A DNA stretch of 64,000 bases, from contig NZ_JAOAMU010000003.1 of NCBI RefSeq assembly GCF_025154075.1, forward strand, positions 1 to 64,000. Reading direction: 5' to 3'. Below the pieces are notes generated by a model, which saw only the letters and a program-made list of their open reading frames with translations, was not told the origin of the DNA and did not search any database. Both the position numbers and the translations under genes were made by a program. Source of the stretch: Chryseobacterium herbae. GTDB lineage: Bacteria; Bacteroidota; Bacteroidia; Flavobacteriales; Weeksellaceae. Positions 16,562-25,159 of the stretch are shown here, one piece after another. Each line of letters starts with the position of its first letter. Position 1 is the first letter of the stretch.

Positions 16562-18394
16562 ATGAAATTATCAAAAAAAATAGCAGCAGTACTGGCTTTT
16601 GGTCTGTTTACCCAAAACCAGGCACAAAATTATCTGAAGTATACCGTAGGAAATGCCCATTCGCATAATGATTATCAGCAGGAAATTCCTTTCTGGCAGG
16701 CATACTATGCCAACTTTGGTTCTATTGAAGCGGATGTTTTTCTTGTCAAAGGGAAGTTGTGGGTTGCTCATACGGAAAAAGAGCTGTTACCAAACCGAAC
16801 ACTTGAAAACCTTTACCTTGATCCGATATCGAAACAGATCAAATTGAATAAAGGAAATATTTATTCTGATGGTAATAAAAAGCTTCAACTGCTTATCGAT
16901 ATCAAACAGGATTATAAAACGTCTCTGAGTGCTTTGGTGGGTGTTTTGAAGAAGTATCCTGAAATTACGGGTTGTCCCGGAATTAAAATTGTGATCACTG
17001 GCGGAAGACCTCAGCCGGGAGATTTTAAAAACTATCCAAATTATCTCTGGTTTGATGGAGACCTTGATACAAATTATACCACCGATCAGTTGAAAAGGAT
17101 TGGCTTGTTCAGTGCAGACTTTCAGAATCTTGTTCAATGGAACGGAAAAGGAATTCCAAGGGATGAAGAAACGGAAAAGATCAGAAAATCTGTAGAAAAG
17201 GCACATGCTCAGCAAAAGCCTGTCCGATTCTACGGAGCCCCTGATTTTACCAATGCCTGGGTAAATCTGATGGATCTTGATGTGGATTATATCAATACCG
17301 ATCATATTCCTGATCTTAAAAAGTTCATCAATACCATTCCTAAGAATTTTTATAAGAATACAAAGGAGTATGAGGTCTACAATCCGACCTATAAAACAGA
17401 TAAAACCGATAAGAAAGTTAAAAACGTTATTCTCCTGATTCCGGACGGAACTTCTCTTCCTCAATACTATGCTGCTTTTACGGCCAATAAAGGAAAGCTG
17501 AATGTTTTCAATATGAAATCCACCGGGTTATCCAAAACCAATTCTTCGAATGCCTACATCACAGATTCCGCGCCGGGATCAACGGCATTTGCTACAGGCG
17601 TTAAAACCAAAAATACTTTTGTAGGAGTAGATGATCAGGGGAAGGCTTTGGCGCAAATCCCCGATATTATTGCCAGTAAAGGAATGGTTTCCGGCTTAAT
17701 TTCTACAGGAGATGTTACCGATGCCACTCCGGCGGATTTCTATGCCCATTCAGACAACAGGAACAGCTCAGAACCTATTCTGAAAGATTTTGTCAGTTCT
17801 AAAACGAAAATTTTAATCGGAGGACCTACCGGCGGATTGAGCCAGGAGAATGTGCAAAAGATCAAAGATGCCAGGATTGATTTCTACCAGGATCTGAAAT
17901 CAGTTGGTAAAATAAACAGCCGTACGTTGGTGATTGATCCTTTAGCTTCACAGAGAATAAGCAGCGGAAGAGGAAACTGGCTGGCTGATGCTTTTGATCT
18001 TACCATAAATGATTTAAAGGAAAACAAAAAAGGGTTCTTTATGATGGTCGAAGCGTCGCAGACAGATGGTGGTGGACACAGCAATAACCTGGAGCAGCTG
18101 GTGACCGAATTGCTGGATTTCGATCATGTAGTAGGAAAAGCGATGAAATTTGCGGATGAAAATAAAGAAACGCTGGTGATCGTCGTAGGAGATCATGAAA
18201 CCGGAGGTCTGACGCTTTTGGATGGAAGTCTTAAAGAGGGCTGGGTTTTCGGAAATTTCAGTACCAATGATCATACGTCAATTCCATCGAGTGTATTTGC
18301 TTATGGTCCCCATTCTCAGGAATTCACAGGGCTGTTTGAAAACACGGAGATCTTTAATAAAATACTGGAAGCGTACGGAATCCGAAGTAAATAG
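16562..18394 (+). CDS. Alkaline phosphatase with N-terminal PI-PLC/GDPD-like domain
   Basis: 610 aa from the ATG at 16562; an upstream TTG at 16547 would add five residues before the signal peptide and is less likely. Signal peptide to about residue 22. Residues about 25-270 carry NAHSHNDYQQ (His33, His35) and SIEADVFLVKGKLWVAHTE, typical of the TIM-barrel PI-PLC/glycerophosphodiesterase superfamily. Residues about 285-605 form an alkaline phosphatase domain with the metal-binding LIPDGTS, the nucleophile region TDSAPGSTAFATG near 334-345, and GDHETGG near 543. A two-step release of phosphate from phospholipid-derived diesters in the periplasm is a reasonable inference. A TAATTTTG box ends 12 bases before the start. 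Confidence 0.9.
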   Translation: MKLSKKIAAVLAFGLFTQNQAQNYLKYTVGNAHSHNDYQQEIPFWQAYYANFGSIEADVFLVKGKLWVAHTEKELLPNRTLENLYLDPISKQIKLNKGNIYSDGNKKLQLLIDIKQDYKTSLSALVGVLKKYPEITGCPGIKIVITGGRPQPGDFKNYPNYLWFDGDLDTNYTTDQLKRIGLFSADFQNLVQWNGKGIPRDEETEKIRKSVEKAHAQQKPVRFYGAPDFTNAWVNLMDLDVDYINTDHIPDLKKFINTIPKNFYKNTKEYEVYNPTYKTDKTDKKVKNVILLIPDGTSLPQYYAAFTANKGKLNVFNMKSTGLSKTNSSNAYITDSAPGSTAFATGVKTKNTFVGVDDQGKALAQIPDIIASKGMVSGLISTGDVTDATPADFYAHSDNRNSSEPILKDFVSSKTKILIGGPTGGLSQENVQKIKDARIDFYQDLKSVGKINSRTLVIDPLASQRISSGRGNWLADAFDLTINDLKENKKGFFMMVEASQTDGGGHSNNLEQLVTELLDFDHVVGKAMKFADENKETLVIVVGDHETGGLTLLDGSLKEGWVFGNFSTNDHTSIPSSVFAYGPHSQEFTGLFENTEIFNKILEAYGIRSK

Positions 18395-18410
18395 CTATTC
18401 ATAAATTGTG

Positions 18411-18443
18411 GATAACTCTGTGGATAACTCTATGGACAACGTA
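18411..18443. repeat. Short 12-bp tandem repeat
   Basis: Three copies of a TGTGGATAACTC-like unit, the last one degenerate (TATGGACAAC), lie between the alkaline phosphatase stop and its terminator. The unit is not in any gene. Confidence 0.6.
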
Positions 18444-18449
18444 AAAAAG

Positions 18450-18482
18450 AAATGAGCAGGATTTTTATTCTGCTCATTTATA
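18450..18482 (+). terminator. Bidirectional terminator-like hairpin
   Basis: A 10-bp stem, AAATGAGCAG/CTGCTCATTT, lies between two convergent genes (16562-18394 and 18493-19167). A-rich sequence on the left and T-rich sequence on the right suit termination from both sides. Confidence 0.75.
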
Positions 18483-18492
18483 TTGTTGATAA

Positions 18493-19167
18493 TCAATAGT
18501 AAATTTCTCTTTTTAAACCGGGAATTTTAAATTTGTTTTCCCCAATCCTGAAATTGTTCATTTTGATCAGAGTTTTAAAAGGATGGATCAGTTCTTTGTG
18601 AATATCTTTGGGGATCACTTTTACATCCTCATCACAGGAAGCGTGTTCTTCATCCACAATTACTTTTCCTGTGGAGAAATTAATCTCGTTCAGATAATTG
18701 AAATCACAGGTATCTTCAAATCTGTCGGATGAACCGATGAGGTAAAAATCAGCGTTCTGAAATCTGAAGGTGTGTTTATAAGTCTGCGTATGCCTTGAAT
18801 TCGTATTGAATATTTGAGTAATAGAAAGACTGTTGTTTTTGATGGATATTTCCGGAGGTGCATTATCTTCCGGGTAAAAACCCATTCCGCTGGAAAAAAG
18901 AACCGAGTTGTTCTCCTTCCATATCTTCAGCTGGCCGTCTATGTCTTTTAAGATGAAAAATGATCTCAGGAAATCATCGCGGTCATCCAGATGAGTTTTT
19001 TTATCCGTATTGAAAATAATTACGGTTTCATCTTTTCCGTCTTTGTCCAGATCTCCTTTTGCTTCAGCAATTTTTTGATAACCGTTCGGAACTGCAAAGT
19101 CTTTCAGGTTCTGGGCATGAAGTCCTAGGACTAACAAGGAAGTGGCGAGAGAGAAAAGTTGTTTCAT
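18493..19167 (-). CDS. Hypothetical secreted protein
   Basis: 224 aa with a signal peptide ending at LHAQ (about residue 19). The mature protein begins with GDLDKDGKDETVIIFN (residues about 38-53), an FG-GAP/EF-hand-like calcium motif. It continues with a beta-rich body carrying two Cys (DTCDFN and ASCDED) that could form a disulfide. I do not recognise the family further. It ends 15 bases before the gene below (transcriptionally it follows 19183-19668), so the two are probably cotranscribed. Confidence 0.85.
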   Translation of the reverse strand: MKQLFSLATSLLVLGLHAQNLKDFAVPNGYQKIAEAKGDLDKDGKDETVIIFNTDKKTHLDDRDDFLRSFFILKDIDGQLKIWKENNSVLFSSGMGFYPEDNAPPEISIKNNSLSITQIFNTNSRHTQTYKHTFRFQNADFYLIGSSDRFEDTCDFNYLNEINFSTGKVIVDEEHASCDEDVKVIPKDIHKELIHPFKTLIKMNNFRIGENKFKIPGLKREIYY

Positions 19168-19182
19168 TTTTAAAGGATTAAA

Positions 19183-19668
19183 TTATGAACCAAAATCTTC
19201 TTTCTTTACCTCTGTATCTTCCAGATTACATAGGCATCCTTTGATGGTTTTGTAAACTCCTGTAATATCAGTTGCTTTTCGTTTGCTGTCTGTAACGGTA
19301 ATTCCTGTAGAAAATGATTCATCTTCCGCAGAATAGGTTCTGAACAGTTGATATTGGTAGTTATTATTGGTAAAGGTCAGATAGTTGAGGTCCATGCCTG
19401 CGTTTTGCTTTCCACCGCCTCTGTGGTAAGAACTGTAGGTAAACTGCTTCCAGCTTTCTTTGGTCCTTGTGGCTGGGAATTCCATCTCTACACGATCTTT
19501 ACTCCCGAATCTATATTGGATGTAGCTATTCTTTTTATCTTTCACCAAAGTCATTTTCTTCCCGTTTTTGGTGTCGAATGAGAAAATAGTTTCCTCATTG
19601 GGCAAGAGATATTGCGCCGAAAACACCATCGGAATCATTACAGCAAAAAGCAGAAAAAAATTTCTCAT
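19183..19668 (-). CDS. Hypothetical secreted protein
   Basis: 161 aa with a signal peptide (MRNFFLLFAVMIPMVFSAQ). The mature part is beta-rich and polar, with GCLCNLED near the C terminus (two Cys). No family is recognised. It sits 15 bases upstream of the other small secreted gene (18493-19167), so they likely share a transcript. No lipobox was seen, so a periplasmic or outer-surface location is inferred from the signal peptide only. Confidence 0.85.
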   Translation of the reverse strand: MRNFFLLFAVMIPMVFSAQYLLPNEETIFSFDTKNGKKMTLVKDKKNSYIQYRFGSKDRVEMEFPATRTKESWKQFTYSSYHRGGGKQNAGMDLNYLTFTNNNYQYQLFRTYSAEDESFSTGITVTDSKRKATDITGVYKTIKGCLCNLEDTEVKKEDFGS

Positions 19669-19692
19669 AAAATCTGTATATTTTCAAATTAC

Positions 19693-19743
19693 CGCATCAT
19701 CAAATCATCACATCAACATATCACCGAATCATCACATCATCCA
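19693..19743. repeat. Octamer-phased low-complexity repeat
   Basis: Units of the form TCATCAAA, TCATCACA, TCAACATA, TCACCGAA, TCATCACA and TCAT follow with an 8-base phase. The tract covers the 3' end of aroA and the space after it, so part of it encodes the last AroA residues (DDVMIR). It is similar in kind to the heptamer arrays but has a different period. Confidence 0.7.
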
Positions 19744-20944
19744 GATCCTTCCAGAACATCGGATAAGATTTCTCCACCACGTCTTCCTCTTCAATATTGA
19801 GTTCTTTAATCAGGCAGAACGGAGCAAAACTCATCGCCATTCTATGGTCCTGATAGGTTCTGATGGAAATGTTGTCTTCCGGTTCTCTAAAATGTATTGA
19901 TTTAATGGTAAGGTCCGTGATTTCTGTTTCAGTTCCCAGTTTTTTCAGTTCATTATATAAAGCCTGAAGTCTGTCCGTTTCTTTCACCCTTAAAGTTCCC
20001 AGTCCGGAAATTTCGAAAGGAATTTTTAAAGCTGCAGCTGTTACACAAAGTGTTTGGGCAATGTCAGGACAGTTGTTCATATCCAGAACAATTTTTTGCG
20101 GGAATGAGAAGTCCGGCTCCGGGATCAGCGTAAGTTTATGTTCGTCTTCTGTGAATATTGTTTTAATCCCGAAAAAGTCTTCATAGATCTTAGCAATGGC
20201 AGAATCCCCCTGTGTAGACTCTTTGTAAAAACTTTTCAGGTGGATGGTTTCTCTTCCCAGCGCACAGATCGAGTAGAAGTACGAAGCCGAGCTCCAGTCA
20301 CTTTCCACTTCATAATTCACGGTTGATGATTCACTGTTCTCGTTAAAAGGCTCCACTGTAATGGTATTTCCTTCAAAGCTGTTTTTAATTCCGAATTTGG
20401 TCAGAATGTCCAGCGTCATTTCGATATATGATCTTGAAGTGACTTCCCCAACCAGATTAATTTCCAGTCCGTTTTCCAGTTTCCCGGCAATCAGAAGGAG
20501 AGAAGTGATGAACTGGCTGGATATATTAGCCGGAACATTCACCTGCTTTTGAGTGATCTTTTTTCCTGTAATTTTTAAGGGAGGAAAGCCTTCATTTTCC
20601 AAATATTCGATTTCTGCCCCTAAGTCTTTCAGAGCACTTACAAGGTTTTTGATCGGTCTTTCCTTCATTCTTTTGGATCCGGTAAGAATGGTTGTCTTTC
20701 CTTCAAAGATTGAATAATAGGATGCCAAAAAACGCATGGCGGTTCCTGCATGGTGGATATCCACGGTTTCCGTATTTTCAGACAGTGCTTTTTTCAGCAG
20801 CTGTGTATCCTGAGAATTGGATAAATTCCCGATCTGTATGTTTTTAAATAAACTTTCCAAAATCAACAAACGATTCGAAATACTTTTCGAACCGCTGATC
20901 TGAACTGTTTTATCTGCTGATAATTTTGATTTTTCTAACTTCAT
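19721..20944 (-). CDS. aroA: 3-phosphoshikimate 1-carboxyvinyltransferase (EPSP synthase)
   Basis: 407 aa. It transfers the enolpyruvyl group of PEP to shikimate-3-phosphate in the pre-chorismate pathway. GSKSISNR at 18-25 binds shikimate-3-phosphate, HAGTAMRF at 65-72 replaces the more common NAGTAxR block, and RVKETDRL is in the C-terminal half. The protein is slightly shorter than the usual 420-450 aa, but both domains are present. It is preceded by a heptamer-type inverted repeat (20959-21032) that separates it from the MazG-like gene upstream. Cytosolic. Confidence 0.95.
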   Translation of the reverse strand: MKLEKSKLSADKTVQISGSKSISNRLLILESLFKNIQIGNLSNSQDTQLLKKALSENTETVDIHHAGTAMRFLASYYSIFEGKTTILTGSKRMKERPIKNLVSALKDLGAEIEYLENEGFPPLKITGKKITQKQVNVPANISSQFITSLLLIAGKLENGLEINLVGEVTSRSYIEMTLDILTKFGIKNSFEGNTITVEPFNENSESSTVNYEVESDWSSASYFYSICALGRETIHLKSFYKESTQGDSAIAKIYEDFFGIKTIFTEDEHKLTLIPEPDFSFPQKIVLDMNNCPDIAQTLCVTAAALKIPFEISGLGTLRVKETDRLQALYNELKKLGTETEITDLTIKSIHFREPEDNISIRTYQDHRMAMSFAPFCLIKELNIEEEDVVEKSYPMFWKDLDDVMIR

Positions 20945-20958
20945 TGTTTCTTCAAATT

Positions 20959-21032
20959 AGAGACATCAGATGACAGGCATCAGATATCAGATTGTTTAAA
21001 GTCTGATATCTTATGTCTCATATCTGAAATCT
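20959..21032. repeat. Heptamer-phased inverted repeat (AGATATC family)
   Basis: The left array reads AGACATC, AGATGAC, AGGCATC, AGATATC; the right array, read on the minus strand, reads AGATATG, AGACATA, AGATATC. The centre ATATCAGA-loop-TCTGATAT is a perfect hairpin with a short loop. The element lies between aroA and the MazG-like gene, both on the minus strand, and could act as an mRNA hairpin between them. Confidence 0.85.
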
Positions 21033-21036
21033 ATTT

Positions 21037-21363
21037 CTATTTCAACTTCTCATTATTCTGATGGCGCTCTTTGTCGCGGTCAGTTTTGATCTTCATTTTT
21101 TTGTCGAAAGCTTCCTGCAGATTCACTCCGGTCTGGTTGGCGAGACATAATGTTACAAACAGTACATCTGCCAGTTCTTCACCGAGGTCTTTGCTTTTAT
21201 CGCTTTCTTTTTCGCTTTGTTCGCCATATCGTCTGGCTATGATTCTGGCTACTTCGCCTACCTCTTCGGTCAGCATAGCCATATTGGTCAGTTCATTGAA
21301 ATAGCGGACACCGATGGTTTTGATCCATTCGTCTACCTGCTGCTGCAGTTGCGTGATTTCCAT
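21037..21363 (-). CDS. MazG-like nucleotide pyrophosphohydrolase
   Basis: 108 aa all-alpha protein. EEVGEVAR at 33-40 and EELADVLF at 62-69 are the two metal-binding motifs of the MazG/all-alpha NTP-PPase superfamily (EExxE...ExxD). Members hydrolyse (d)NTPs to NMP and pyrophosphate, often for housekeeping of damaged nucleotides; the exact substrate is unknown here. The start codon shares one base with the stop of the upstream lipoprotein gene (TAATG), so the two are coupled. Cytosolic. Confidence 0.92.
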   Translation of the reverse strand: MEITQLQQQVDEWIKTIGVRYFNELTNMAMLTEEVGEVARIIARRYGEQSEKESDKSKDLGEELADVLFVTLCLANQTGVNLQEAFDKKMKIKTDRDKERHQNNEKLK

Positions 21364-22772
21364 TATTGATAAGCGCCAAGCGTAGGGTTAGTGGTTCGCG
21401 ATACATTCACAATATCAAGAGGTACAGTTCCTGCTACCGTTAAGTTTCCTTTTCCTCTTGCCGGAGATGTCGTTTTTACTCTTAAATTCATCTTCGCAGC
21501 AAAATAGTTAAGGAATTGGGGTTCCTGGTTCTTGATGCTCTGGATGACATTAGGACTGGTATCAAAATTAAATCCGGCCTCTGGTACACCTGAATATTTT
21601 ATTAATGAGTTCTGGATCAGAAATTCAAACTGCTGACCCGGAGTCTGTTCAAAATTCACAGAATTATCTCTGTCTGAATATATGATGCTGTTCTTGATAT
21701 CAAGACGCTGAAGAGCTCCTTGTTCTGTAGTTCCTGCAGCGTTCTTCCATTCATTGGCAGCCGTAATTCCGTTTCTGTTGAATGATCCCATTGTTTTGGA
21801 ATAATTGGCAATGGTAGCGTGCGTATAGCTGTGGTTTCCTCCTCTGAAGATCCCGATGCAAGACTCGCCACAATTATTCATGACTAAGTTTTTAGCCGTA
21901 ACCGTTGAGCCCACTGCATAAATACCGTATTCAAAGAAAGTATGGATGAATGAATTGCTGATATTGGCCGTATTCTGCTTCATATCCAAACCTCTGGTTC
22001 CCCCGAAAAGTCTCGCGAAATTCATGTTAAGATTAGAATTAGCTTCCATGCGGATGGAGTTCCAGTTTTTAGGAAGGGTATCATGATCCAGGTCATTTCG
22101 GTCTCCGCGGAGAATAACTTCATCATTCAGTGCTCCGTTGATGTTTAGGGTCGCACCTGTGGAAACTTTCATACCGCTTTTGGTATGGAAATACACTTTA
22201 GTTCCAGGATCGATATCCAGTGTTATATTAGGATTGATGGTAAGGTCACCATAAATAATCTTCGCTTTATTTTTGTTCCAGACTGTATGGGTGGTGATCT
22301 GGTTAGGATTGGTAGGGGTTTGAATGAAGAATTCCGCATCCTGCACCACTGAGAATAAAGTAACATGCTGTTGTCCTGCACCGCTGCTGAATAGAATTTT
22401 ATCTTCAGCAATAGCTTCAGGGCCGGTCGCTTGTGGAGCAATTTCAACGAAAATATACATACTGTCTTTCTTTCTCAAAGGAACATCTTTAAAATCGTAG
22501 CCCGGTTTTCCGTCTACATTGATTCTATATAATGATGCACTTCCTTTTTCCAGATTGATTCTTGGGATAAGAACGTCTTTGTCTTCATTATTATATACCT
22601 TTACCAAATACGTCTCAGAACGAACCTGATGATAAACCGTATCACAGAATACCGTGTCCTTTGAAAAACGTAACTGCTGCGAAGGGGCATCAAAAGTAAT
22701 ATCGTCTTTATTACATGATACCGTTACAAGAAGCATCCAGAAAGAAAAAGCCAGTAATAGTTTGAATTTCAT
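21363..22772 (-). CDS. Right-handed beta-helix lipoprotein
   Basis: 469 aa. The lipoprotein signal ends in VTVSC (Cys20). Residues about 21-150 look like a beta-sandwich domain with DKDVLIPRINLEKGS. Residues about 160-440 show short repeated strands with NIS, NNC and NSIIYSD-like turns, typical of parallel beta-helix proteins. The substrate or partner is unknown. It probably faces the outside or the periplasm. Coupled by a 1-base overlap to the MazG-like gene, though I see no functional link. A TAAATTTG box at 22796-22803 (minus) could be its -7 element, with a leader of about 18 bases. Confidence 0.85.
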   Translation of the reverse strand: MKFKLLLAFSFWMLLVTVSCNKDDITFDAPSQQLRFSKDTVFCDTVYHQVRSETYLVKVYNNEDKDVLIPRINLEKGSASLYRINVDGKPGYDFKDVPLRKKDSMYIFVEIAPQATGPEAIAEDKILFSSGAGQQHVTLFSVVQDAEFFIQTPTNPNQITTHTVWNKNKAKIIYGDLTINPNITLDIDPGTKVYFHTKSGMKVSTGATLNINGALNDEVILRGDRNDLDHDTLPKNWNSIRMEANSNLNMNFARLFGGTRGLDMKQNTANISNSFIHTFFEYGIYAVGSTVTAKNLVMNNCGESCIGIFRGGNHSYTHATIANYSKTMGSFNRNGITAANEWKNAAGTTEQGALQRLDIKNSIIYSDRDNSVNFEQTPGQQFEFLIQNSLIKYSGVPEAGFNFDTSPNVIQSIKNQEPQFLNYFAAKMNLRVKTTSPARGKGNLTVAGTVPLDIVNVSRTTNPTLGAYQ

Positions 22773-22851
22773 CGAAATTAAAGTTTAATAGATTCCAAAT
22801 TTAACGAAAATACTTTGAATTTCTTATCAATAAAAAAAATTGAATGGAGTA

Positions 22852-22882
22852 TTTGGATATTTAAAAAAATGTTGTATTTTTG
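22852..22882 (+). promoter_or_regulatory. Promoter of rpmE2 (TTTG-N19-TATTTTTG)
   Basis: TTTG at 22852-22855 and TATTTTTG at 22875-22882 match the Bacteroidota housekeeping promoter (-33 TTTG, -7 TAnnTTTG) with a 19-base spacer. The start codon lies 70 bases downstream. Confidence 0.85.
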
Positions 22883-22952
22883 CAGCCTAAAATTAGCAGA
22901 GAAATACCATTACTATTTCGAAAGCAAACTTTAATTTTTTAAAAATTGTATT

Positions 22953-23204
22953 ATGAAAAAAGGAATCCACCCAGAAAATTATAGACTTGTTGTTTTCAAA
23001 GATATGAGTAACGACGACGTGTTTCTTTGTAAGTCTACTGCAGAAACAAAAGATAGTATCGAATTCGAAGGACAAGAGTACCCATTGATCAAAATGGAAA
23101 TCTCTTCAACTTCTCACCCTTTCTACACTGGTAAAGTGAAGTTAGTTGATACTGCAGGTAGAGTTGATAAGTTTATGAACAAATACAAAAAATTCGCTAA
23201 GTAA
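22953..23204 (+). CDS. rpmE2: 50S ribosomal protein L31, type B
   Basis: 83 aa. It begins [20 protein letters not shown] and has the family ends TSHPFYTGK and [10 protein letters not shown]. It lacks the CxxC zinc motif of type A L31, so it is the zinc-free type B form. It binds the central protuberance and bridges the ribosomal subunits. It has its own strong promoter and terminator, so it is monocistronic. The plus strand around it is otherwise free of genes. Confidence 0.97.
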   Translation: MKKGIHPENYRLVVFKDMSNDDVFLCKSTAETKDSIEFEGQEYPLIKMEISSTSHPFYTGKVKLVDTAGRVDKFMNKYKKFAK

Positions 23205-23227
23205 TTTTTTGTTATCAAACATACTGA

Positions 23228-23259
23228 AGTCTTCCAATTTATTGGGAGACTTTTTTTTT
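23228..23259 (+). terminator. Terminator of rpmE2
   Basis: Stem AGTCTTCC/GGGAGACT (one G-U type position) followed by nine T, 23 bases after the rpmE2 stop. Confidence 0.9.
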
Positions 23260-23264
23260 GATAT

Positions 23265-23535
23265 AGAAGTTAGAAATTAGAGGCTAGAAGTTAGTTGGGT
23301 GCATTTTGTACTTTTTCTCTATAGAAAGGAATTGTATTCTTTTCAAACAGAAAGACAGACATTCTTACTGATCCTTTCGTAAACTAATCTCTAACTTCTA
23401 ACATCTAATTTCTCTAATCCCGCTATTTTCGTATTTTTGTTCCGGACAGAAATCAGATGCTGTAAATAATTTGTGAGGCAGAATACTTCTATATCGAGTA
23501 TCTAATTTCTAACTTCTAATCTCTAACTTCTAAAA
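23265..23535. repeat. Heptamer-phased inverted repeat element (AGAAGTT family) plus a third array
   Basis: The left array (23265-23294) reads AGAAGTT, AGAAATT, AGAGGCT, AGAAGTT. The inverted array (23384-23418) reads CTAATCT, CTAACTT, CTAACAT, CTAATTT, CTCTAAT. The spacer is about 90 bases. A third array with the same orientation as the second (23501-23535: TCTAATT, TCTAACT, TCTAATC, TCTAACT) ends 2 bases before the start codon of the GlmU-like gene. The promoter of that gene lies between the second and third arrays, so the third array is transcribed as its 5' leader. Confidence 0.9.
23409..23439 (+). promoter_or_regulatory. Promoter of GlmU-like gene (TTTC-N19-TATTTTTG)
   Basis: TATTTTTG at 23432-23439 is a full -7 box, and TTTC at 23409-23412 is a near-consensus -33 box at 19-base spacing. 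The -33 box falls inside the second heptamer array, so the repeat appears to supply part of the promoter. Confidence 0.7.
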
Positions 23536-23537
23536 TA

Positions 23538-24698
23538 ATGCAATTAGTATTTTCAGATGCCCAGTATTGGGAAGATTTTCTTCCGCTTACCTTTACCCGT
23601 CCTGTTGCCGCAATGCGATGCGGAATCCTCACTTTTTCTGAGCGATGGCAAAAGATCCTGGGAAATACCGGAGTTTCCTATTTTACAGAAAATTATCTTC
23701 AGAATAAATTTAAAAGTCCCGAGGACAAAGAAAGTCTTTTCTTAGTCACCAATTTCCTGCCGACTGAAACGGTAATTCAGCAGATTAAAGATCTTCAGCA
23801 GGGTGAAGCTTTGGTTTATGAAGATGAACTTGTTGCTGCAAGGATCAATATGAAAGGTTTTTCCCTGAATCAGATCGAAAAAATGACGGATATCAAAGAG
23901 AAACTGACCTTCTTTAAAAAACCGTCAGACTTATTTACTTACAATCACCTTGCAATCGATTTTGATTTCAATCTGATTACTGATGGAAGAGCTTCTCAGG
24001 AACTATCTTCTACCAATGGATTTTTAGGGGATAAAAAAGACTTGTTCATTGAAGAAGGAGCGCAGGTAGAATTTTCTACAATCAATACGAAAACGGGAAA
24101 GATTTACATTGGGAAAAATGCTGAGGTGATGGAGGGTTGCAATCTTCGCGGACCTATATCATTGGGAGATGATTCCAAATTTAATTTAGGTTCCAAAATT
24201 TACGGAGCAACGACTGTTGGGCCACATTGTAAAGTTGGCGGTGAAGTGAATAACATTATTATCTTCGGGTATTCAAGTAAAGGGCATGAAGGTTTTGTAG
24301 GGAATTCTGTGATAGGCGAATGGTGCAATTTCGGCGCAGATACGAATTCTTCCAACCTTAAAAATAATTACAGCCAGGTGAAGCTTTGGAATTACAGAAC
24401 AAAAGCTTTTGAAGATACAGGACTTCAGTTTGCAGGCTTGATCATGGGAGACCACTCCAAAACGGCGATTAATACGCAATTAAATACAGGAACCGTAATA
24501 GGAGTTGCTTCCAATATATTTAAACCTGGGTTTCCTCCCAACCTTGTGGAGAACTTTTCATGGGGTGGATGTAAGGATGATGAAAGATTTAAATTGGATA
24601 AAGCTTATGAAGTGGCAGAAAGAGCGATGGCCAGAAGAAAAGTACCATTAACGGATGATGATAAAGCAATTTTAAAACATATTTTTGATACCTATTAA
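23538..24698 (+). CDS. GlmU-like putative sugar nucleotidyltransferase/acyltransferase
   Basis: 386 aa. The N-terminal half has a degenerate nucleotidyltransferase start (LPLTFTRPVAAMRCGILTFSERW, where canonical GlmU has LAAGxGTRM). The C-terminal half (about 175-350) is a left-handed beta-helix of hexapeptide repeats (IYIGKNAEVMEGCNLRGPISLG, FVGNSVIGEWCNFGADTNSSNL). This matches the Bacteroidota-type family annotated as putative GlmU or sugar nucleotidyltransferase, thought to make UDP-GlcNAc or a related precursor. Whether it replaces classical GlmU is not decided by this window. Monocistronic, with its own promoter and terminator. Confidence 0.9.
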   Translation: MQLVFSDAQYWEDFLPLTFTRPVAAMRCGILTFSERWQKILGNTGVSYFTENYLQNKFKSPEDKESLFLVTNFLPTETVIQQIKDLQQGEALVYEDELVAARINMKGFSLNQIEKMTDIKEKLTFFKKPSDLFTYNHLAIDFDFNLITDGRASQELSSTNGFLGDKKDLFIEEGAQVEFSTINTKTGKIYIGKNAEVMEGCNLRGPISLGDDSKFNLGSKIYGATTVGPHCKVGGEVNNIIIFGYSSKGHEGFVGNSVIGEWCNFGADTNSSNLKNNYSQVKLWNYRTKAFEDTGLQFAGLIMGDHSKTAINTQLNTGTVIGVASNIFKPGFPPNLVENFSWGGCKDDERFKLDKAYEVAERAMARRKVPLTDDDKAILKHIFDTY

Positions 24699-24703
24699 TA
24701 TTG

Positions 24704-24730
24704 AAAGCCTCCATTTCGGAGGCTTTTTTT
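24704..24730 (+). terminator. Terminator of GlmU-like gene
   Basis: Stem AAAGCCTCC/GGAGGCTTT with a 5-base loop and a T-run, 5 bases after the stop codon. Confidence 0.92.
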
Positions 24731-24741
24731 CTACCACAGAT

Positions 24742-24830
24742 CACAGAAGAACACAGATGATTGAGAATATTTTCTCCTACTTTGTCCATGTAAAAATCTT
24801 AGATTTTTGGAAAACTTATGTGTTCTTCTA
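24742..24830. repeat. Weak inverted repeat (AGAAGAACACA)
   Basis: CACAGAT/CACAGAA-type units at 24734-24760 include AGAAGAACACA, whose inverted copy TGTGTTCTTCT lies at 24819-24829. The phase is loose. It looks like a decayed relative of the heptamer elements. Confidence 0.5.
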
Positions 24831-25159
24831 TATAGTTGTATGGTCAACTTCAATTAACTAAAGTGTTAAAAAAACTTTTGTCCCTTTTGTAGTTAGTAAA
24901 AAAATCTGTGAGATAAATTGTCCATCTCTTTATGAAATTTCAAATTTATTATAGCGAAAGACAGTAGAAAACCTAAGATTTTCAAATTATCGTTCAGAAA
25001 AGAAAAAAAATAGGTATTTTTATAAACAGCATTAAAACTCCTTTATATGCAGGTTTTAAGAGCATACGGAGAAAATAAAATGCAAAAGATATCAATTATT
25101 TTATAATGTAGTGTAATAGAATTAAGATTTTAATTGTCTTACTAATAGAAACAAAACTC

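Larger units (their letters stand above)
24699..25159. other. 461-bp intergenic region
   Basis: The region begins with the terminator of the GlmU-like gene, then a weak inverted repeat (24742-24830), then AT-rich sequence with no recognisable gene up to the sigma factor start. It should hold the promoter of the sigma operon. I found no convincing TAnnTTTG box near the start, which would fit dependence on an alternative sigma factor, but this is only an absence of evidence. Confidence 0.5.

Noticed and set aside
16787..17464. 225-codon minus-strand open frame
   Set aside because: It is antisense to the alkaline phosphatase gene, has an unlikely composition (Ile/Arg/Phe rich without domains) and no promoter or neighbour.
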